Shown here one piece after another: positions 17,467 through 26,561 of a stretch of 64,000 bases of DNA. A model generated the notes under the pieces. It was not told where the DNA came from. It searched no databases and worked only from the letters and a program-made list of their open reading frames with translations. Origin of the DNA: Prochlorococcus marinus XMU1408 (GTDB lineage: Bacteria; Cyanobacteriota; Cyanobacteriia; PCC-6307; Cyanobiaceae). The translations under genes and the position numbers were made by a program. The stretch covers positions 434,001-498,000 of the forward strand of contig NZ_QJUE01000002.1 in NCBI RefSeq assembly GCF_003208055.1, read 5' to 3'. Every line of letters starts with the position of its first letter. Within the stretch, counting starts at the first letter, position 1.

Positions 17467-19202
17467 TCTCCAAGACTTAATGAAGTTCCCCTCTCTTTCC
17501 AGCTAAGGAATAAAGGCTCTAATGTTTTTTCTAATTCATTGAGAGACATTTTTTGTAGATATGGAGTTGCTAACCTATTCAAATTAGTACTACCTCCGAG
17601 CCAGAGTTGGTATTGATTTAAACCACTACCAACTAGAGCCAATTCTGCCATGTAAGGTCGAGCACATCCATTTGGGCAGCCTGTCACTCTAATTAAAATT
17701 GATTTATCTATATCTAGCTTTTTTAATTGATTATTTATACGATCTATAAGTTCAGGTAGAAATCTCTCTGCTTCTGTCATTGCAAGTCCACATAAGGGAA
17801 GGGCAGGGCAGGCTAGGGCATGTCTTGACAATGGTTCAGGAAAACCTGGATTTGAAAATCCTATATTGCATAGATCTTTGTTGACACTGGATTTTTGATA
17901 ATTACCAATATTGCACAATAATAGATCTTGGTTAGGAGTTAAACGTACATCCAATGCATATTTTTCAACTATATTTCTGAGCTCTTTTTTTACTTTCCCT
18001 GTAAGCCTACCTGACAATAGTGGTAGCCCAACAAACCATAATTTTTCAGATTGTTGATGCCATCCTAGATAATCTTCAAGTATTGTGACACCTTCATCCT
18101 TTATGGGAGCAATTTTTTTTGTAAAGTACTTATTAGTTAATTGTTTCTTGAACCAGGCAACACCCATATCATGCAAAACATATTTTAGTCTTGAGTGCCT
18201 TCTCGTTTTCCTATCTCCATAATCTCTTTGAAGAGCGAGAATAGATTGTACAAGTTCTAAAATATCCTTCCCTTTCACATAACCAATAGGATCTGCTATC
18301 CTTGCAAATGTGCTATCTAAGTTATGAGTCCTACCCATACCTCCTCCAACGTAGACATTACATCCTTCTAAAACCCCTTTTCTATTTGTAAATGTTACAA
18401 GACCTATATCATGAGTTAAGATATCTACAGAGTTGTCTCCTGGAACTGTGGTTGCACATTTAAATTTTCTTGGTAAGTAGGTCGATCCATATAAAGGCTC
18501 TTTGTTGTCCCCGCTAAAAACACCCGGATTTAGTTGTTTTTTTCTATTCCTCTTGACTTCGGGGGATGGTTTGATTGCATATTTTAATTCACCATCAACC
18601 CATAGATCTAGATAAGTGATTTCTGCTTGTTTAGGTGATAAAACATCTGCAATGTCATTTGCCAATTTCCTCGCAGCAGGATAAGAACCTTTTTCATATG
18701 GTGCAGCTGGAGCCATAACATTTCTATTGATATCTCCACATGCAGCGAGGGTTGAGCCCATTGATTTAACTATTGTTTCGATAACTTCTTTTAAATTTTC
18801 TTTCTTAATTCCATGCATTTGAAAACATTGACGAGTGGTCGCTCTAAGTGTTTTATTTCCTAATTGATCAGAAAGATCATCCAATGCTACGAAAAGTGGT
18901 CCCGGAACAAAACCCGCTGGATTCCTAAGCCTCAGCATCATTTGCCAATCTTTGCCTGTTCCTCCTCTTTTTCTATGCTCGCGATCATCTTGTTGATAAC
19001 TACCATGAAATTTCAAAAGTTGAACTGCATCGTTTGTGAAGTGATCACTTTCATTGATTAATTCAGTTAGAAGGGGTTCATTTAAGTAATTACTATCTGC
19101 TTTAAATTGTTCAAATTTTGCTCGAGGAGAGTTATTCGCTATGCAAGGTGATGAAACAGTTTTTTCTATTTCTGCATCGCTTTCTTTATCTTCAAAATTC
19201 AT
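17403..19202 (-). CDS. sir: Ferredoxin-sulfite reductase
   Basis: Sir reduces sulfite to sulfide with six ferredoxin electrons for cysteine synthesis. From ATG 19202 the product is 599 residues, close to the usual length. Siroheme/4Fe-4S ligands are present as CPALPLC (C465, C471) and CPNGC (C509, C513). The substrate-binding arginine segment RATTRQCFQMHG is also intact. Family homology begins about 26 residues after this ATG. The frame stays open upstream to an ATG at 19574, which would add 124 residues unlike any sulfite reductase (listed separately). Which start is used cannot be settled from sequence alone. Confidence 0.93.
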   Translation of the reverse strand: MNFEDKESDAEIEKTVSSPCIANNSPRAKFEQFKADSNYLNEPLLTELINESDHFTNDAVQLLKFHGSYQQDDREHRKRGGTGKDWQMMLRLRNPAGFVPGPLFVALDDLSDQLGNKTLRATTRQCFQMHGIKKENLKEVIETIVKSMGSTLAACGDINRNVMAPAAPYEKGSYPAARKLANDIADVLSPKQAEITYLDLWVDGELKYAIKPSPEVKRNRKKQLNPGVFSGDNKEPLYGSTYLPRKFKCATTVPGDNSVDILTHDIGLVTFTNRKGVLEGCNVYVGGGMGRTHNLDSTFARIADPIGYVKGKDILELVQSILALQRDYGDRKTRRHSRLKYVLHDMGVAWFKKQLTNKYFTKKIAPIKDEGVTILEDYLGWHQQSEKLWFVGLPLLSGRLTGKVKKELRNIVEKYALDVRLTPNQDLLLCNIGNYQKSSVNKDLCNIGFSNPGFPEPLSRHALACPALPLCGLAMTEAERFLPELIDRINNQLKKLDIDKSILIRVTGCPNGCARPYMAELALVGSGLNQYQLWLGGSTNLNRLATPYLQKMSLNELEKTLEPLFLSWKERGTSLSLGDHVTKLGNEKVMSLLTSNAAP

Positions 19203-19574
19203 CAAAGCTTCAATAGCTCCATTACTAAAACCTGCATTTTTTAGGTCTTTTTGAATATTTTTCGGAGATTCTTTTAAATAGGTATTTTTTACTGCTTCGA
19301 CTCTTATTTCCTTTGGCAATGATTCGTTGATCTTTATTGCTTCTTCTTCCCTTAGCTTTTCTTCGAATTTTTGTTGAATAGCTATTTCTGCTGAACTTAT
19401 ATTTTTTTCAGCTTCTTTTCTAGTGTTGCCTATTTTTTTCACTACATCACAAGTTCCAAAAGCGTCTCTTAATTTACCTCTTGGTACGGCAACTCTGAGA
19501 TAAAAACCTGATCTCCCTGGTATTTTTATGATCTTAGGCAAATGGTACCTACAACGGTACCTACACTGTATCAT
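19203..19574 (-). pseudogene. Integrase arm-binding-like segment in frame with sir
   Basis: This 124-codon open stretch is continuous with sir and starts at its own ATG. Residues about 12-75 read like the N-terminal DNA-binding domain of tyrosine recombinases (DUF6538-type): HLPKI, then FYLRVAVPRGKLRDAFG, then KKIGNTRKEAEKN, followed by a charged helix. The rest, to residue 124, is a charged linker. No core or catalytic recombinase domain follows; sulfite reductase does. It may be an integrase remnant fused to sir, or a translated extension. The assignment rests on my pattern recognition, without a search. Confidence 0.5.
19544..19567. repeat. 12-base tandem duplication at the start of the sir extension
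   Basis: Two copies of GGTACCTACA occur at 19544-19553 and 19556-19565, a 12-base period, each beginning with the palindrome GGTACC. On the minus strand they encode the repeated Cys-Arg-Tyr near residues 4-10 of the extension. This could be a small duplication or an old recombination footprint. Confidence 0.8.
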
Positions 19575-19721
19575 TTTTCATCTTGACTAGTGTCTAATTG
19601 TTCAAATGAAATTATCCTTGATCAAGAATAAATAAAGCGAGCGTTAGATTCTTTCTAGGACACAGAATGTAGATGTTATTCAAATTTAGATCTAATCTTT
19701 ATAAGAACATAGGGAACTTTT

Positions 19722-21884
19722 TTGTCTACTTACCTTTTAGAAATTGGGACTGAGGAACTTCCAGCTGATTTGGCTGAATCTGTTATTTCTCAGCTTGAGT
19801 TAAATGTAAATAATGACTTGAACAATAATAAAATAAAATTTAGTGAAATAAGAGTTACTACTACTCCTAGAAGAATTGCATTGATAATTGAAGGGATTGC
19901 TCCTTTCTCTGAAGATAATGTTGAGGAATGTAAAGGTCCTCCTGTCTCCCAAGCTTTTTGTGATGGAAAACCTACAAAAGCAGCAATCGGTTTTGCCAAA
20001 AGATTTGATCTTCCTCCTGAAAAATTAGAGATAAAAGAAACACTAAAGGGCGTATTTGTTTTTGCAAAATTAATTGAAAAAGGCAAGCCAGTTGTTAGTT
20101 TGTTAGCTGATTGTTTACCTGGATGGATCAGTAAAATTCAAGGAAGAAGGTTTATGAGATGGGGAGAGGGTGATTTTCGCTTTTCAAGGCCTATTCGTTG
20201 GATTGTTTCTTTGCTTGATTCAGAAGTCTTACCTTTTGAAATTTCAGGATGTGATCCTGAAATAGAAATTGGCAATATTTCAAGACCTCATAGGTTATGT
20301 GGATCAGAATTTCAAATAAAGGATGCGAAAACTTATGTTGATCAATTACGAGATGTTGGTGTCATTGTTGATAGGTGCACTCGCCTTTCTTGTGTAAATG
20401 ACTTAGTTCTTAATCATGAATTAAATAATAAGTTTAAGCCAGATTTGTCTGATGAACTTTTAAATGAGCTGACAGATTTAGTCGAGTCTCCTCTACTCGT
20501 GCATGGGAGATTTGATGAATCCTTTCTCGACTTACCCCCTGAGGTTTTATCCACTGTAATGAAGGTTCATCAAAGATACATTCCTTTATACAAGGAAAAT
20601 GCTGATTTTGATCCATTAGCGCTTGATTCTAGAAATGTTTTACTGCCTAGCTTTTTGTGTATTAGTAATGGATTATCTTCAGCAAGAGAAAATATTATTT
20701 TAGGGAATGAAAAGGTACTTAAGGCAAGATTTTCAGATGCTTCATTTTTTATAAAATCAGATTTATTGATTAATAGCTCATCACGAATTAATAAATTAAA
20801 AAATGTAACTTTTGCAGAAGGATTAGGATCTTTATATGATCGTGTAGACAGAATAAAATGGCTAACTAAATTATTAACAATAAAACTTAAATTTGATCAA
20901 GACGATATTGAAAAATCTATTAAAGTTGCACATTTTTCTAAACATGATTTAGTTAGTAATATGGTCGATGAATTTCCTGAGTTGCAAGGAATTATTGGAT
21001 CTAAGTACTTATTGCATGAGGGTGAATCAAGAGATGTATGCCTTGGGGTTTTAGAACACTATAAACCAAAAGGAACTGCAGACTCTCTTCCCTCAAATAA
21101 TCTTGGCAATGTTGTTTCATTAGCCGAGCGTTTTGAATTGCTTTTTAGTATTTTTGCTAGGGGTGAAAGGCCTACTGGCTCATCTGATCCCTATGCTTTG
21201 AGAAGAGCAGCAAATGGAATATTATTAATTTTGTGGGATCAAGGTTGGCAATTAAATATCAATGAAATAATTAAAGATTCACTAATATATTGGAAAGAAA
21301 TATTTCCTAATATTCCTTTTGATATTAATGTACTATCTGCTGACCTAATCGAATTATTTCGTCAAAGAATCAGTAGTTTACTAGAGGAGAAAGAGATAGA
21401 TTCTGATGTTATTCAGGCAATTGCCGGTGATTCAACCCCAACATCAAAATTGTTGGGTGACTCTACAGATGTTGATTTTCGTGCTTCATTATTAATGGAT
21501 ATGAGGAAAAATAATAAACTTAACTTGTTGCAAGCTGTTGTGACTCGTGCATCTAAATTGGTAGCTAAAACCTCTATTTCTAAAGATGTAATAGATCCTT
21601 CGGACTTTGTTGATAAGTCACTATTTGAGAAAGATAGTGAACTTCAAATGTTTAATGTTCTGGAGAAATTAAAACCTCTATCTATAAATGGTGATCATAC
21701 TAAATATAAGTTATTAGCTGATGGTCTCGTCTCAAGTGCTGAAATTTTATCCAATTTTTTTGATGGTGAAGGAAGTGTTATGGTTATGACAGATAATCTT
21801 AGCCTTAGAAATAATAGACTTAATCTATTATCTATCCTTAGAAATCAATCTTTAATTATTGCTGACTTCAGCAAACTCAGATAG
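19722..21884 (+). CDS. glyS: Glycyl-tRNA synthetase beta subunit
   Basis: GlyS is the tRNA-recognition subunit of the alpha2beta2 bacterial glycyl-tRNA synthetase. The 720-residue protein starts STYLLEIGTEELPA, the family signature, from a TTG at 19722. It contains the HD-like domain region, and FARGERPTGSSDPYALRRAANGI matches the conserved C-terminal DALR-proximal motif. The alpha subunit gene is not in this window. It diverges from sir across a 147-base gap and converges on chlP. Confidence 0.96.
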   Translation: MSTYLLEIGTEELPADLAESVISQLELNVNNDLNNNKIKFSEIRVTTTPRRIALIIEGIAPFSEDNVEECKGPPVSQAFCDGKPTKAAIGFAKRFDLPPEKLEIKETLKGVFVFAKLIEKGKPVVSLLADCLPGWISKIQGRRFMRWGEGDFRFSRPIRWIVSLLDSEVLPFEISGCDPEIEIGNISRPHRLCGSEFQIKDAKTYVDQLRDVGVIVDRCTRLSCVNDLVLNHELNNKFKPDLSDELLNELTDLVESPLLVHGRFDESFLDLPPEVLSTVMKVHQRYIPLYKENADFDPLALDSRNVLLPSFLCISNGLSSARENIILGNEKVLKARFSDASFFIKSDLLINSSSRINKLKNVTFAEGLGSLYDRVDRIKWLTKLLTIKLKFDQDDIEKSIKVAHFSKHDLVSNMVDEFPELQGIIGSKYLLHEGESRDVCLGVLEHYKPKGTADSLPSNNLGNVVSLAERFELLFSIFARGERPTGSSDPYALRRAANGILLILWDQGWQLNINEIIKDSLIYWKEIFPNIPFDINVLSADLIELFRQRISSLLEEKEIDSDVIQAIAGDSTPTSKLLGDSTDVDFRASLLMDMRKNNKLNLLQAVVTRASKLVAKTSISKDVIDPSDFVDKSLFEKDSELQMFNVLEKLKPLSINGDHTKYKLLADGLVSSAEILSNFFDGEGSVMVMTDNLSLRNNRLNLLSILRNQSLIIADFSKLR

Positions 21885-21904
21885 TAATTACATTCAAATT
21901 GAGT

Positions 21905-23239
21905 TTACTTTTTACTAGTTTTTATACCACCTTTAATTGAACTAACGGCCAACATTTTATTAACTTCCTTATCATCTCTTACTGCACTTGGTACTGGTTT
22001 GTATGTGCTTGGAGCTAAGGCCTTTCCTCTTAAAACCGAACCAATTGTTAAAAGGGTTAGTTTCAATTGTTGTAGCGGCTTCATGGCAACTACCGTTTTG
22101 TATAGGTAGCTATCAAATGTAAGTCTTTGAACATCCATGTCACCACACATCTCTACAAAAGCTTCTCTAGCTCCGTCACTTGTATAGAAAATTCTTTGAA
22201 GAATATCTAAAACTGTGTATGTTGTTCCATACTTTTTATCCCATTTTTTTAAATATTTTTTGAGATCATTTTCTGAAGGTATTATTTTCCCATTTTGACT
22301 AGATTCGACAATCTGCTCAGCACACATCCTTCCACTTTTTGCAGCAAAATAAATCCCTTCTCCTGAGCTTTTGGTTACATAACCAGCTGCATCACCGACT
22401 AAAGCCATTCTTCCAACAACTCTTCTTGGTCTGGGATGTTCAGGAATTGGATGAGCTTCTACTTTTATAACTTCTCCATTTACTAGCCTTTTCTTTGCTC
22501 TTTCTCTTACACCAATCTGAAGGCTTTTTATCAAGCCACCATTTTGTTTCATTGTTCCTGTTCCAGCTGCTACATGGTCGTATTTAGGAAAGACCCAGCC
22601 ATAAAAATCTGGAGAAACGTCAGTTCCTACATACATTTCGGCTCTGTCTTCATAATACTTCATCTCCTCTTTAGGAAGTTTTATTCTTTCTTGAATTGCT
22701 ACCGCATAGTTGTAATCTCCAGCATCCATTGCTTTAGCAACTCTGCTTGTTGCACCATCTGCTCCAACAATTAGATCTACCTCTAGTTGCTTACCTTTCT
22801 CTTCAGATTGATCATTAAGTATTTCAGTGTAATGAAGTGTGTATGGCCCTTGTTTATTAGTACCAGTTTCTATTTTTGATACCAATCCATTTACTAATGT
22901 TGCGCCTAGTTCTGCAGCACGATTCCTCATGAATGAATCCATTACCTCACGCCTTAACATTCCTATGTATTCTTTATCACTCCCTGGATAGATGTCATCG
23001 AGAATAATATCAACTTCTCTATTTGATGGAGAGATCATCTTCATGTTCCTGACTTTTCTATCAATAATTGATTCAGGAAGATCAAATTCTGAAACCATAC
23101 ACAATGGAATTGCTCCACCACATGGTTTGGCATTATCAAGCTTTCTCTCGAATATCCAAGTTTTAATTCCCGCCTTCGCTAAAATCTCAGCGGCACATGA
23201 TCCACTTGGACCACCACCAATAACAGCAACTCTTAACAT
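21905..23239 (-). CDS. chlP: Geranylgeranyl reductase
   Basis: ChlP reduces geranylgeranyl groups to phytyl for chlorophyll and tocopherol synthesis, using NADPH and FAD. The 444-residue flavoprotein begins with the dinucleotide-binding motif GGGPSGSC (about residues 8-15). A GRMALVGDAAGYVTKSSGEGI segment (about 275-295) binds the FAD pyrophosphate. Full length matches the cyanobacterial family. It probably sits at the thylakoid membrane. It is a single gene between convergent glyS and the divergent VanY-like gene. Confidence 0.96.
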   Translation of the reverse strand: MLRVAVIGGGPSGSCAAEILAKAGIKTWIFERKLDNAKPCGGAIPLCMVSEFDLPESIIDRKVRNMKMISPSNREVDIILDDIYPGSDKEYIGMLRREVMDSFMRNRAAELGATLVNGLVSKIETGTNKQGPYTLHYTEILNDQSEEKGKQLEVDLIVGADGATSRVAKAMDAGDYNYAVAIQERIKLPKEEMKYYEDRAEMYVGTDVSPDFYGWVFPKYDHVAAGTGTMKQNGGLIKSLQIGVRERAKKRLVNGEVIKVEAHPIPEHPRPRRVVGRMALVGDAAGYVTKSSGEGIYFAAKSGRMCAEQIVESSQNGKIIPSENDLKKYLKKWDKKYGTTYTVLDILQRIFYTSDGAREAFVEMCGDMDVQRLTFDSYLYKTVVAMKPLQQLKLTLLTIGSVLRGKALAPSTYKPVPSAVRDDKEVNKMLAVSSIKGGIKTSKK

Positions 23240-23376
23240 CTTTGGATGAAAAATTTAGTTCTCTATATATAAAACTTACATCCTTATCTCATAGAAAGTA
23301 TAAAGATTGGAGATACTCGTTACTATCGAAACATCATTTTTGTGAATTCCAATTGTTTTGCTCATAAGTAGATCGT

Positions 23377-24087
23377 ATGAATTATCAAGATGACATCCCA
23401 TTGGCTAAAAGGATTAAATCCATCAAAACCATTAGTACCAAATCTTTTGTTCGTATAGGACTTGTATCTTTTGGCCTTGGTCTCCTCTTAACGTTGCTAG
23501 CTAATAAATCAGTTTTACTTCAGATAAAATCTTCAGATAATTCAATCAATACCAATGAAACGATCCAAAATAAAAGTTTGTTAGGTCATCTTCCTTATCC
23601 TGAGGCGTCAAAAGACGAGTTGGTTTTGTTCTCACCAGGTATTTATGTCCATAAAGATATCTATGAGAATTTTAAAGAAATGCAATTATTAGCGGCCCAA
23701 AGAGGCATCTCTCTTCAATTATTAAGTGGATATAGATCAATTAATTTGCAAAGAGATATTTTTTATGAAAATAAATCCATTAGAAATCAAACAGCTATTG
23801 AGAGATCTAGGGACTCTGCTCCTCCTGGTTATTCTGAACACAGTACGGGATATGCAATAGATGTCGGCGATGGAAATTATCCAAATACTCATTTTGAGGT
23901 TGAGTTTGAGGAAACACCAGCTTTTAAATTCATGAAAAGATTTGCTTCTAAATACCATTTCGTTCTTTCTTTTCCACCTAACAACAAACAAGGAGTTACT
24001 TATGAGCCTTGGCATTGGAGATTTGAAGGTACTGTTAATGCTTTGAGGAAATTTGAAGCTGCCAATAAAATTACAAAATTCAAATAA
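23377..24087 (+). CDS. VanY-like D-Ala-D-Ala carboxypeptidase (M15B), membrane anchored
   Basis: The 236-residue protein has one N-terminal membrane helix (about residues 25-43) and a periplasmic M15 domain. SEHSTGYAID supplies His155 and Asp162, and EPWHW supplies Glu210 and His213, so all zinc and catalytic residues are present. The reaction expected is removal of the terminal D-Ala from peptidoglycan stem peptides, controlling cross-linking. Together with the VanX-like gene 6 kb away it suggests D-Ala recycling, not antibiotic resistance. Confidence 0.87.
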   Translation: MNYQDDIPLAKRIKSIKTISTKSFVRIGLVSFGLGLLLTLLANKSVLLQIKSSDNSINTNETIQNKSLLGHLPYPEASKDELVLFSPGIYVHKDIYENFKEMQLLAAQRGISLQLLSGYRSINLQRDIFYENKSIRNQTAIERSRDSAPPGYSEHSTGYAIDVGDGNYPNTHFEVEFEETPAFKFMKRFASKYHFVLSFPPNNKQGVTYEPWHWRFEGTVNALRKFEAANKITKFK

Positions 24088-24221
24088 GTTTGATTCCATA
24101 AAAATCTTTTTTCACTTTTATATTCGATATTTGTATTGGCATTTAAAAACTGCTAAATGAAGTCATGGTGAGATATTCTTTATGTTTCTATAAGAAAAAA
24201 ATTTTTTAAATTTTTTAAATC

Positions 24222-26027
24222 ATGAGTTTTGATATACAAGCCATAAGAAATATCGCAATTATTGCTCACGTTGATCATGGGAAGACAACTTTGGTTGATG
24301 CTCTTCTAAATCAATCTGGTACCTTTCGTGACAATGAGGAAGTCCCAACTTGTGTAATGGACTCGAATGATTTGGAACGTGAAAGAGGGATAACGATTCT
24401 TTCTAAAAATACAGCTGTTACTTATAACGATACTCGTATAAATATTGTTGACACGCCTGGGCATGCTGATTTTGGAGGAGAAGTTGAGAGGGTATTGGGC
24501 ATGGTAGATGGATGTCTTCTTGTTGTTGATGCAAACGAAGGGCCAATGCCACAAACTCGTTTTGTTCTTAAAAAAGCTTTAGAACAAGGTCTAAGACCTA
24601 TTGTTTTTGTGAATAAAATCGATCGTGCAAGGGTAGAACCTGAAACTGCTGTAGATAAAGTCTTAGATCTGTTTTTGGAACTTGGAGCTGATGATGATCA
24701 ATGTGATTTCCCTTATTTATTTGGTAGTGGATTAGGTGGTTTTGCAAAGACTGAAGTAAAAAGTGAAAGTGATAATATGAAACCTTTGTTTGATGCAATT
24801 ATTAGGCAAGTCCCCCCTCCAGTTGGTGATCAGAATAAGCCCTTACAATTACAAGTCACTACACTTGATTACTCAGATTTCTTAGGAACAATTATTATTG
24901 GGAGAGTTCATAATGGTGTAATTAAAAATGGCCAGAGAGCTAGCTTAATCAAGGAAGATGGGAGTTTAAAAAAAGGAAGGATTAATAAATTATTAGGATT
25001 TAAGGGATTAAAAAGAATTGAAATAGATGAAGCAAATGCAGGAGATATTGTCGCTTTGGCTGGATTTGATGATGTCTCAATTGGAGAAACAGTTGCATGT
25101 CCTGATGAACCTAAACCGTTACCTCTAATCAAGGTAGATGAACCTACTTTGCAGATGACTTTTGTTGTAAATGATTCCCCATTTGCAGGTAAAGAGGGCA
25201 AGTTCGTAACCAGTCGTCAGTTAAAAGATCGATTAAATAAAGAACTTCTTACGAATGTTGCATTAAGAGTAGAAGATACAGATTCTCCTGATCGTTTTTC
25301 TGTTAGTGGGAGAGGTGAGTTACATCTTGGAATTCTTATAGAGACAATGCGAAGAGAGGGGTATGAATTTCAAGTTTCACAACCACAAGTTATTTTTAGG
25401 ACCATTGACGAAATTAAATGCGAACCTGTTGAAACCCTTGTTCTTGATGTACCAGAGGCTTCTGTTGGTGCCTGTATTGAGAGCTTAGGAGTTAGAAAAG
25501 GTGAAATGCAAAACATGGAAACAGGAACAGACCATAGAACTCAACTTGAATTTCTTATCCCATCAAGAGGCTTAATTGGATTTAGGGGTGAATTTATCCG
25601 CGCGACAAGGGGTGAAGGAATTATGAGTCATTCATTTTTTGAATACAGGCCATCTGTAGGAGATTTTGAGCAAAGAAGAAATGGAGTTCTTATTTCATTT
25701 GAAGAGGGTGTCGCTACATTTTATTCATTGAAAAATGCTGAGGATAGAGGTCAATTTTTTATTACCCCTGGAGCAAAAGTTTATAGAGGAATGATTATTG
25801 GAGAGAATAATCGCCCACAAGATCTTGAATTAAATATTTGTAAGGCTAAGCAACTTACAAACATGCGATCGGCTGGTGCAGATGAATTAGATCAATTGCA
25901 ATCGCCAATTGAAATGACATTAGAAAGAGCCCTTGAATATATTGGACCAGGAGAGATGTTGGAAGTTACCCCAGAGTCTATAAGACTAAGAAAAATCAAT
26001 GCAAAGAAAAACATGAAAAAACAATGA
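24222..26027 (+). CDS. typA: Ribosome-associated GTPase TypA/BipA
   Basis: TypA/BipA binds the ribosome and helps 50S assembly and stress adaptation. The 601-residue protein has EF-G-like domains: P-loop AHVDHGKT (about residues 15-22), switch region [24 protein letters not shown] and NKID. The C-terminal domain carries the family's GLIGFRGEF and NRPQDLELN motifs. It ends in an ATGA overlap with the DUF309 gene, which implies translational coupling. Confidence 0.96.
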   Translation: MSFDIQAIRNIAIIAHVDHGKTTLVDALLNQSGTFRDNEEVPTCVMDSNDLERERGITILSKNTAVTYNDTRINIVDTPGHADFGGEVERVLGMVDGCLLVVDANEGPMPQTRFVLKKALEQGLRPIVFVNKIDRARVEPETAVDKVLDLFLELGADDDQCDFPYLFGSGLGGFAKTEVKSESDNMKPLFDAIIRQVPPPVGDQNKPLQLQVTTLDYSDFLGTIIIGRVHNGVIKNGQRASLIKEDGSLKKGRINKLLGFKGLKRIEIDEANAGDIVALAGFDDVSIGETVACPDEPKPLPLIKVDEPTLQMTFVVNDSPFAGKEGKFVTSRQLKDRLNKELLTNVALRVEDTDSPDRFSVSGRGELHLGILIETMRREGYEFQVSQPQVIFRTIDEIKCEPVETLVLDVPEASVGACIESLGVRKGEMQNMETGTDHRTQLEFLIPSRGLIGFRGEFIRATRGEGIMSHSFFEYRPSVGDFEQRRNGVLISFEEGVATFYSLKNAEDRGQFFITPGAKVYRGMIIGENNRPQDLELNICKAKQLTNMRSAGADELDQLQSPIEMTLERALEYIGPGEMLEVTPESIRLRKINAKKNMKKQ

Positions 26028-26407
26028 CTTGGACATCTGAGCAAGATGAAACATTCATAAAGGATTCTCGTTTTGAAATAGGAGTGAAATTATTTAATTC
26101 TTGTCAATGGTATAAATCCCATGATGTTTTTGAGGAGATATGGCACGAGACTGGCGGAGCTGAAAGACAATTATTGCAAGCTATTTTGCAAGTTGCAGTT
26201 GCACAAGTACATCTTGAAAATAACAATATAAATGGTGCAACGATACTTTACGGAGAAGCGTTGGGTCGATTGAGAAGATTTCAATTAGCTAATTTAGGAT
26301 TAGATATTGTGGGACTATGTAAATGCATTACTAAGAGATTGGAATATCTACAAATAGGAAAGGACCTCTCTGTTTGCAGCTTGCCTGTTATTTGTTTTCT
26401 CGAGTAA
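26024..26407 (+). CDS. DUF309 protein
   Basis: The 127-residue protein has the DUF309 core: SHDVFEEIWHETGGAERQLLQAILQVAVAQVH, with conserved HDxxExxW and Gln-rich helix (residues about 38-70; key residues His38, Glu42, Trp45). Members are small helical proteins of unknown function, common in cyanobacteria and plastids. Its ATG overlaps the typA stop, so the two are likely made together. Residues past about 105 are less conserved. Confidence 0.85.
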   Translation: MTWTSEQDETFIKDSRFEIGVKLFNSCQWYKSHDVFEEIWHETGGAERQLLQAILQVAVAQVHLENNNINGATILYGEALGRLRRFQLANLGLDIVGLCKCITKRLEYLQIGKDLSVCSLPVICFLE

Positions 26408-26561
26408 GTTTTCTGCCTCCCAAAACCTTGGCATTAAACCAGAGATGATTACACGTTATTTTCTTATTAAGCTTTTATTGTTTTATTAGTACTGTTAGTA
26501 CAAAATAAAAGTAAAATTTTGATTAATTCAAATCAATAGATCTACATTTATCTGAATCAGA

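Noticed and set aside
18864-19061. 65-residue plus-strand frame inside sir
   Set aside because: Antisense to a conserved part of sulfite reductase.
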